NCBI RefSeq assembly: GCF_004126535.1
Contig: NZ_PPCV01000009.1
Span: 43,902 to 107,901 of the forward strand
Length of the DNA: 64,000 nucleotides
Source: Propioniciclava flava
Lineage (GTDB): Bacteria; Actinomycetota; Actinomycetes; Propionibacteriales; Propionibacteriaceae
Reading direction: 5' to 3'
The stretch's first letter is position 1. Every line of letters starts with the position of its first letter. Made by a program: the position numbers and the translations under genes. This document shows positions 59,230-64,000 of the stretch, one piece after another. Below the pieces are notes generated by a model that had not been told where the DNA came from, did no database searches, and saw only the letters and a program-made list of their open reading frames with translations.

Positions 59230-62200
59230 CTACTTCGGGTTATAGGAGCACTCGTCGACCACCGAGGACGCGCCTCCGGCATTCGTGGCGGGCGCCGCGG
59301 GCGGTGCACTGGTCGCGGGCGCCGCCGGTGCCGCTGCCGTGGTCGGTGCGTGTGAGGCTGGCGCGGCCGACGACGCCGCTGGCGCGGGGACGCTGATCGC
59401 CGCCTGGACGCGTGCCCGCACCGACTCCCAGTTCGGACGCACTGTGCTGAAGCCGTCCTTGTCGTTCTCGAAGGAGACGCTCGTCATCGTGCCCTCGCGC
59501 ACCTTCAAGGCGAGGGCGAGCAGGGAGGGTGCCATGCTGCTGGGGGCATCGGTGGCGATGATGGTGGAACCAGCCTTGGTGAGCGCCTCATAGTTGGCCA
59601 GCACCGTGGTGGGGTTCGCCTGCTTGACGACCGCCGAGACGACGCACCGCTGACGGGCCATCCGGTCGTAGTCGCCGCTGGCCGCGCCGTAGCGGCCTCG
59701 GGCATACCACAGGGCATCCCAGCCGTTGAGGCGCTGGTTCGGGCCCGGCGGAAGCCAGCGGTCCGGCGGCACATCCCCCGTGGTCCTGCCGCCGACCGCC
59801 ACGGGGGTGTTGATGTTCACCGTGATGCCGCCGAGCGCGTTGATCAGTTCGATGAAGCCGTCCATGTTGATCATGGCGTAGTAGTCGATGGGCAGCCCCA
59901 GCGCGGTGCCGACGCCGTCCTTGAGGGCGTAGGCGCCGGCGTCCTCGGTGCCAGCGGGGATCGCTCCGGGGGCCATCGTGGGGACGTTGTGGTAGATCGC
60001 GTTGAGGAAGAACTCGGCGTCGTTGGCCACCCCATCGGTGAATCCGCTGGGCCACTTCTTGGCCAGGGGCGAACCGGACGAGAAGGGGATGCGCTGGGTT
60101 TGCCGCGGCAGACTGAACAGCACTGTGTTGCCGCTGGCGGTGTCGATGGACGCGAGGATGACGGAGTCGGTGCGTGCGCCCACCGCGTCGGCGCGGTTTT
60201 GGCCCGAATCGCCACCAAGCAGGAGGACGTTGAGTCGCTTCTTGTTCGCCCAGGGGTCGGCCGCATTCCCGAAGTTTGCGGGGGAGGGGGCATCGGCGGC
60301 CTGCTCACCGAAGATCCCGGTCAGCATCGTGGAGGTGTCATACAGCGCGCGGGCGCCCACGGCGGTGGGTATCAGGAGGGCTGCGGACAAGACGGCGACC
60401 GCAACCCCGCCGATGGCTCGCTGTGCGCCCGAGGGGTTGCGCGGGCGCAGCGACAGATGTGTCACGACCACGCTGGTGGCCCAGACCACCCCGAAGAGGG
60501 ACAGCCCGATCGCGGCGGCGAGCAGGGCAGTCGGGCTCGCCGCGGCGAGGAGGGAGGTCGGTGAGGTGGTCGCGATGATGGCGCCGGTGACCGCCGCGGC
60601 AACGAAGAGCACCAGCATGACGATCCCGATCACACGGTGTCGGGCACGGATCAACCCCAGCCCCGGGACGACGGTCCCTGCCAGCGTCCAGCCGAGTGCG
60701 GAGCGGAAACTGCGCGGCCGCGCGTCAGGCTCCAGGGGAGAGGCGAGTGCCCGGGAAGGCCGCCGCGGGGCATCCTGCGGCTGGGCATCCGCGGAGGGGG
60801 GCGCCGAGGGGTCGGTCGTGAGCGTGGTAGCGCCCTCAGGGTCGGCGGCTGAGCCGTGGCTCGGTGAGGTGTCGTGGCCGGCCTCGACGGCCTCCTGGGC
60901 GGGGGCAGAACTCCAGGACGCCATGTCGGCGAGCGGATCGTACTTCGCCGAGGGTGTGGGCGTGGGCGCAACCAGATGCGCGGCGCCGTCAGGGGTGGCC
61001 GACGCGGCGGTAGCCCCCCAAGCGTCCGCTGCAGCGGCAGCAGCGGCCGCCGTGACGGCCAGCGGAGCGCCGGGCGTCATGTCTGAGGTGGAACGGTGGG
61101 CACGCGGAGGCGCCGTGTGAGGGCGCCACGACACTGTGGGCTCGTCCTCTGCGGGCAAGGACCAGGCGACCGTGGGCTCGTCGTCCGTGGGGGGAGGGGA
61201 CGCGGACGTCGCGGCGTCCGCAGTGGCCGTGGCGCCGGGCTCTGGGGAGCGTGCGAAGGAGTAGGAGGCCAGGCTGGCGTCGTTCGGGCTGCGGCGCGTG
61301 GCGTCCGGCTGGGAGGAACGGTAGGTGTCCCCGGCGTCGATGGAGGCATAGGAAGAGGTCGCCGTCGTGGTGGACGGGGCGGTGGCTCCCACAGCCCGCC
61401 AGGAGGACGTGTCGGCGTCGCTGAACGCATACGGGGAACCGGAGTGCGCGGCGGTGGACGTGTGCGTGTCGGGCGCGGGCGTCGATGCGCTGCTCGTGAA
61501 CACCGTGGGCGGGGCGTCGTGTGGCGCCGGACGCGGAGCAGTCGCGGGGTCGCTTGTGGCCGAAGGCGGTGCGGGCGTCGGTGTTGAGGCCCGCATGGAG
61601 GAGGCGAACGTGTACGACGAGGAACCCCCTTCCGACCCTGGGTACTGGGCCGGCGCGGGCGTCGGCCGAGGCGGTGGCGGCGTGGCGGCGCTGGGCTGCC
61701 TCGACGCCGCGGGTGTCACGACGGCGGGCGGGGGCAGATCCCTGGTGGTGGCCTGGTGCGTCGCGTCTGCGGCTGAGTCAGGTGAGACCACGCCTGGAGC
61801 GGAACTGACGGGGTGCGCCCCCGACGCGGCGCTGTCGCGCGAACTGGTGTAGCGAATCGGAGCGCCCGTGGCGGTCGTGTAGGTGACCTGCTCCGCGTCC
61901 GTCCGTGACGGGCTGGGCTGCCCCGCGGCAGGGCGTCGGTGCAGGGCATCGGGATCCGACGCCGTGCGGTGAACCGCTGACGGGGTGGCGCTGCTCGTCG
62001 AGGCAGGAGGAGTGGCGGTGGTGGGTGCGGAGGGCGCGGGGCTAGGCCTCGCGGCGGGACGCGAGGAGGAGGTGAAGGAGATGCCCGACGGTTCGGTGGG
62101 GGAGTAGACGGCCGCGGTCGGCGTGCGGGGACGCAGCGGATCCGGTGCGCTCGGCGTGCTCGGTTCGGACGCGTCGGCCGTTGTCGCGGGGGGCGGTGTG

Positions 62201-62643
62201 GGTGCGGAGCGGAAGGGTGTGGCGTTCGTTGCCCAACTCGCCGAGTGTCGCGCGGCCGGGGGCACGATGAGGCGCTCCTCGTGGGTGCCCGGCGCGGACG
62301 CCGAGGACGACGTGGACGTCGTAGGGGGCGCGGAGGCGGAGGGAGATCCCGCTCCAGGGGGCATGACGGGCGTGGACGCGGGGGCTGCTGTAACGGGAGG
62401 CGTCCGGGGCGTATCGGGGGCTGCGGTGACGGGAGGCGTCCGGGGTGTATCGGGGGCCGCGCGCCACGGGGTGCGACCGGACGAGGTCGGGGTGTCTTCT
62501 GCCACCCGTGAGGGGCGATGGTTCCCCTCGCGACCCTCTTGCACGCGTCGAGCCGGGGGGGTGGGGTCAGCGTCGCGGGCTCGCGCTGGGCGCGCGTCGC
62601 CCCGGGACGCGGGGGCGTCCGGGTCGTCCGCCGATCGGCGCAT
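59230..62643 (-). CDS. LytR-CpsA-Psr (LCP) family protein with very long disordered N-terminus
   Basis: A 1137-residue protein, two to three times the usual LCP length. Residues 1 to about 640 are low-complexity Ala/Pro/Ser/Thr-rich cytoplasmic sequence; about 660-770 holds four hydrophobic helices (TLAGTVVPGLGLI, VIGIVMLVLFVAAAVTGAII, ALLAAAIGLSLFGVVWATSV, AIGGVAVAVLSAALLIPTAV); the extracellular LCP domain follows with RLNVLLLGGDSG, ARTDSVILASID, SLPRQTQRI, the INALGGITVNI block and YARGRYGAASGDYDRMARQR. LCP proteins transfer teichoic acid, arabinogalactan or capsule to peptidoglycan from polyprenyl-pyrophosphate donors. The tail is again Ala/Pro-rich and ends with Cys. GAAGAGG precedes the ATG. 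Confidence 0.9.
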   Translation of the reverse strand: MRRSADDPDAPASRGDARPARARDADPTPPARRVQEGREGNHRPSRVAEDTPTSSGRTPWRAAPDTPRTPPVTAAPDTPRTPPVTAAPASTPVMPPGAGSPSASAPPTTSTSSSASAPGTHEERLIVPPAARHSASWATNATPFRSAPTPPPATTADASEPSTPSAPDPLRPRTPTAAVYSPTEPSGISFTSSSRPAARPSPAPSAPTTATPPASTSSATPSAVHRTASDPDALHRRPAAGQPSPSRTDAEQVTYTTATGAPIRYTSSRDSAASGAHPVSSAPGVVSPDSAADATHQATTRDLPPPAVVTPAASRQPSAATPPPPRPTPAPAQYPGSEGGSSSYTFASSMRASTPTPAPPSATSDPATAPRPAPHDAPPTVFTSSASTPAPDTHTSTAAHSGSPYAFSDADTSSWRAVGATAPSTTTATSSYASIDAGDTYRSSQPDATRRSPNDASLASYSFARSPEPGATATADAATSASPPPTDDEPTVAWSLPAEDEPTVSWRPHTAPPRAHRSTSDMTPGAPLAVTAAAAAAAADAWGATAASATPDGAAHLVAPTPTPSAKYDPLADMASWSSAPAQEAVEAGHDTSPSHGSAADPEGATTLTTDPSAPPSADAQPQDAPRRPSRALASPLEPDARPRSFRSALGWTLAGTVVPGLGLIRARHRVIGIVMLVLFVAAAVTGAIIATTSPTSLLAAASPTALLAAAIGLSLFGVVWATSVVVTHLSLRPRNPSGAQRAIGGVAVAVLSAALLIPTAVGARALYDTSTMLTGIFGEQAADAPSPANFGNAADPWANKKRLNVLLLGGDSGQNRADAVGARTDSVILASIDTASGNTVLFSLPRQTQRIPFSSGSPLAKKWPSGFTDGVANDAEFFLNAIYHNVPTMAPGAIPAGTEDAGAYALKDGVGTALGLPIDYYAMINMDGFIELINALGGITVNINTPVAVGGRTTGDVPPDRWLPPGPNQRLNGWDALWYARGRYGAASGDYDRMARQRCVVSAVVKQANPTTVLANYEALTKAGSTIIATDAPSSMAPSLLALALKVREGTMTSVSFENDKDGFSTVRPNWESVRARVQAAISVPAPAASSAAPASHAPTTAAAPAAPATSAPPAAPATNAGGASSVVDECSYNPK
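62386..62457. repeat. 36-bp in-frame tandem duplication inside the LCP gene
   Basis: Two adjacent 36-bp copies (62386-62421 and 62422-62457) differing at a few bases. On the coding strand they give a repeated 12-residue segment, APDTPRTPPVTA, in the disordered N-terminal region. Confidence 0.9.
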
Positions 62644-62743
62644 GCGATACCTCTTCAGGTCGGGTGACGCCCAAGCATACGCGGGGTGGGCGTACCCACT
62701 CCGGGCCCACTGCCCCGCTTTTGCCGCGCGGGGGGCCGACCGC

Positions 62744-62749
62744 TAGGCT
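62744..62749 (+). promoter_or_regulatory. -10 box of tRNA-Ser(GCU)
   Basis: TAGGCT, about 14 nt before the mature 5' end of the tRNA. Confidence 0.5.
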
Positions 62750-62763
62750 GCATGCTTGGCTGA

Positions 62764-62856
62764 GGAGGTGTCGCCTAGTCCGGTCTATGGCGCCCGCCTG
62801 CTAAGCGGGTTTGGGGGTTAACCCCATCGCGAGTTCAAATCTCGCCACCTCCGCCA
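62764..62856 (+). tRNA. tRNA-Ser (anticodon GCU)
   Basis: A class II tRNA of 90 nt plus encoded CCA. Acceptor GGAGGTG with CACCTCC and discriminator G; anticodon arm CCCGC-CTGCTAA-GCGGG with anticodon GCT, reading AGC/AGU; long variable arm with GGGGTTAACCCC; T loop GTTCAAATC. It is followed by a strong terminator. Confidence 0.96.
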
Positions 62857-62865
62857 GACGAAGCG

Positions 62866-62900
62866 GCAGCGCCGCCCGGGTTTTCCCCGGGCGGCGCTGC
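62866..62900 (+). terminator. intrinsic terminator after tRNA-Ser(GCU)
   Basis: A perfect 15-bp stem (GCAGCGCCGCCCGGG with CCCGGGCGGCGCTGC), loop TTTTC, followed by TGTTTCTT. The most canonical terminator of the window. Confidence 0.95.
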
Positions 62901-62971
62901 TGTTTCTTGCCCCGCTCGAGCGTGGTTGCTCAGGGGCGCGAGTATCGATGGCAACAATCGAGCGCCCGAAG

Positions 62972-63000
62972 TTGACATTTCATGAATGTGTCCCGAGACT
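62972..63000 (+). promoter_or_regulatory. promoter with consensus -35 ahead of the cysteine leader ORF
   Basis: TTGACA at 62972-62977, a perfect -35 hexamer, with GAGACT at 62995-63000 after a 17-nt spacer. A transcript starting near 63007 would have a 34-nt leader before the small ORF. A second -10-like box, TAGTAT, lies at 63006-63011. Confidence 0.45.
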
Positions 63001-63040
63001 TTTCGTAGTATCCAATCCTGGTGCAAGCGAGAGGACAGCG

Positions 63041-63127
63041 ATGACTCGCCTCACGTCGTTCGTGCAGACGATCCCGGCCATGGCCGCGGACGCACGAATG
63101 TGTGCTGGCGCCTGTTGTCGCGCCTGA
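63041..63127 (+). CDS. 28-residue leader peptide ending in a cysteine cluster
   Basis: A short ORF, MTRLTSFVQTIPAMAADARM followed by CAGACCRA and stop, preceded by a good ribosome site (GAGAGGA, 5 nt before the ATG) and a promoter with a consensus -35. Three of its last eight codons are Cys, two of them adjacent. Directly after its stop come two adjacent stem-loops (63139-63152 and 63153-63174). This layout is that of a translation-controlled attenuator responding to cysteine supply, as known for polycysteine leader ORFs in mycobacteria. The natural target gene is unknown because the gene now downstream is a pseudogene. Confidence 0.45.
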   Translation: MTRLTSFVQTIPAMAADARMCAGACCRA

Positions 63128-63350
63128 TCTTCGCGGTTCCCGCCCGTGCGGGCCTCCCTGGCTAGGCCGGGAGGACTCCCCAGGGTCGTCGCTCCTCGGT
63201 GAGCCGCTCTTCACTTCTGGCCCCATGGCCCCCGGTGAGCCACACCCTCATCCGGTCCTGATGCCAGCCTGCCGCGATATCGATTGATGTCGAACCTTTT
63301 TTCTTAGCGCGGTCAACGCGCCCTTTTGCGAGCCCGAAAGCGATTTCTTC
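63128..63350 (+). other. structured non-coding leader between cysteine ORF and pseudogene
   Basis: Two adjacent hairpins follow the small ORF: CCCGC/GCGGG with a 4-nt loop (63139-63152) and a 9-bp bulged stem CCTCCC(T)GGC with GCCGGGAGG (63153-63174). A terminator-like GCGCG/CGCGC stem with CCTTTT follows at 63307-63327. Between 63175 and 63290 I see no gene or repeat. The lower GC content around 63285-63350 (T-rich) differs from the neighbourhood and may mark an old junction. Confidence 0.5.
63307..63327 (+). terminator. weak terminator in the leader region
   Basis: GCGCG and CGCGC form a 5-bp stem with a 5-nt loop, followed by CCTTTT. It lies 24 nt before the ATG of the amidohydrolase pseudogene. 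Confidence 0.5.
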
Positions 63351-63873
63351 ATGCCTCCTGCTGTTGTATTCCCGCGCGGTGTCGAGCCGCTGGCCGACCC
63401 TGGCGTCCGCGTCATGACCGCCGAACGCCTCATCACCGAGCCAGGCCAGCCGACCATCGAGCGAGGAGCCGTCGTCATCGAGGCGGGTGCGATCGCCTGG
63501 GTGGGCCCCGTGGACGCGCTACCCGAGGTGTACGCAACCTATCCGGTGACGCGGCACCCGCGCGGCACGATCCTCCCGGGGCTGGTGGAAACCCACGCCC
63601 ATCTGGGCACGTAGGCCCGGGTGCTGCCCCAAACGACCTCCGATGAGCGCCACGATCAGGCCCGCGTTGCCTTCTCCTCGGTGGCGAGCGCCCGTCAGTT
63701 GGCCTCGGTGTGTGTCACCACTGTTCAATCGTTGGGCTCGCGCTACTTCGCCGACGTGGCGTTGCGCGAGGCCATCGCGTCAGGGCTGATTGCTGGGCCG
63801 CGCATCGTGGCGGCGGGGCCCCAACTCACCACCTCGGCCGGGCACGCCTGGTCTACCGGTGGGGAGGTTGAGT
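63351..63873 (+). pseudogene. amidohydrolase, in-frame stop and interrupted by an ISL3-type element
   Basis: The N-terminal part reads MTAERLITEPGQPTIERGAV, VIEAGAIAWVGPVDALPEVY and ILPGLVETHAHLGT, the start of an imidazolonepropionase-like metal-dependent amidohydrolase including the metal motif HAH. A TAG stop at 63612-63614 interrupts it; the same frame then continues with SSVASARQLASVCVTTVQSL, SRYFADVALREAIASGLIAG and PRIVAAGPQLTTSAGH, clearly the same family. About 100 bp later the homology ends at the start of the insertion sequence (63874). Two independent lesions mean the gene is dead. Confidence 0.85.
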
Positions 63874-64000
63874 GGCTCTTCATACCTGCGGTGGGGGCAC
63901 GGTGAGTCCGCCGCCGATGAGGAGCATGCGTAGCCGGTAGTTCTCTCGGTTCCGGAAGCCGCGGGCGATGCGGCGGTGGAGCTCGATAAGCCCGTTGATG
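63874..64000 (-). mobile_element. ISL3-family insertion sequence, one end only
   Basis: The element begins at GGCTCTTCA, the terminal sequence typical of ISL3-family inverted repeats, directly after the broken amidohydrolase sequence, and runs off the end of the window. The enclosed minus-strand coding sequence is the end of an ISL3 transposase. The other end and the expected 8-bp target duplication are outside the window. Confidence 0.8.
63880..64000 (-). CDS. ISL3-family transposase, C-terminal fragment (rest outside window)
   Basis: The minus strand encodes INGLIELHRRIARGFRNREN, then YRLRMLLIGGGLTVPPPQV and a stop at 63880-63882. This is the usual C-terminus of ISL3-family (DDE) transposases of actinobacteria. 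About 39 residues are visible; the gene continues beyond the window end, so whether the transposase is intact cannot be judged. The stop lies inside the presumed terminal inverted repeat, which is normal for compact IS elements. Confidence 0.88.
   Translation of the reverse strand, partial: INGLIELHRRIARGFRNRENYRLRMLLIGGGLTVPPPQV

Noticed and set aside
61096..62746. Open frames on the plus strand opposite the N-terminal half of the LCP gene
   Set aside because: They are glycine/arginine/valine-rich shadows of the Ala/Pro/Ser/Thr-rich coding strand; only the minus-strand frame runs uninterrupted into the LCP domain.

Overview
The window is a GC-rich stretch of chromosome from an actinobacterium. 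The lineage call rests on a mycothiol-type formaldehyde dehydrogenase, an MprA/MprB-type two-component system, a group II truncated haemoglobin, several DUF1707 proteins, CobN/CobF/CobK-type corrin synthesis, and many start codons placed 6-7 nt behind a TANNNT -10 box (leaderless transcripts). A member of the Propionibacteriales is a reasonable guess, but nothing here proves the genus. Most of the window is ordinary, well-packed core chromosome; only the last 1.2 kb and a few small islands look degraded or mobile.

Layout. 1-3.3 kb: the end of an Hsp90-family ATPase gene coupled to a TPR-like partner, then remnants of a TetR regulator and an FtsX-type permease. 3.3-6.2 kb: a LacI regulator divergent from a mycothiol-dependent formaldehyde dehydrogenase and a metallo-beta-lactamase-fold hydrolase. 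6.2-11.5 kb: cobN-cobF-cobK, overlapping head to tail behind a cobalamin riboswitch. 11.6-17.1 kb: a DASS anion transporter, an acyl-CoA synthetase, a truncated haemoglobin and an M20 amidohydrolase. 17.2-19.0 kb: rpsF-ssb-rpsR-rplI with a strong terminator, followed by a 22-bp tandem repeat tract. 19.2-29.4 kb: an NhaD-like antiporter, a cold-shock protein, MFS transporters, a four-gene cluster (small membrane protein, LMW tyrosine phosphatase, MprA-like regulator, MprB-like kinase), ornithine carbamoyltransferase and a HAD protein. 29.5-33.2 kb: E1alpha-E1beta-E2 of a 2-oxoacid dehydrogenase. 33.2-46.1 kb: alanine racemase, EcsC-like protein, Aat transferase, DUF1707 proteins, an Fpg/Nei glycosylase, a lipomannan-type mannosyltransferase, prephenate dehydratase, MgtC, a PAP2-diacylglycerol kinase fusion, SerS and a small-molecule kinase. 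46.2-49.4 kb: a CUT1 sugar ABC importer without its ATPase. 49.5-58.5 kb: CorA, a Cof-type HAD phosphatase, a DUF4921 protein, a drug-type ABC exporter, an MFS transporter and a quinone oxidoreductase. 58.6-62.9 kb: two tRNA-Ser genes flanking a small membrane protein and a very long LCP-family cell-wall ligase. 63.0-64.0 kb: a cysteine-ended leader ORF, then an amidohydrolase pseudogene cut by an ISL3-type insertion sequence that runs off the window.

Genes that work together: cobN/F/K in aerobic cobalamin synthesis under B12 feedback; the dehydrogenase and hydrolase at 4.5-6.2 kb in formaldehyde/thiol detoxification; the phosphatase/two-component cluster in envelope stress signalling; E1alpha/E1beta/E2 as one complex that must borrow E3 from elsewhere; the sugar importer with a remote ATPase; and the LCP ligase with the mannosyltransferase in envelope polymers.

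No CRISPR array, prophage or clear new defence system is visible. The observations I rate highest are regulatory: the leaderless start architecture, a gene whose start lies one nucleotide after a tRNA, a stop codon that doubles as a -10 box, the cysteine-ended leader peptide and the 22-bp repeat tract.
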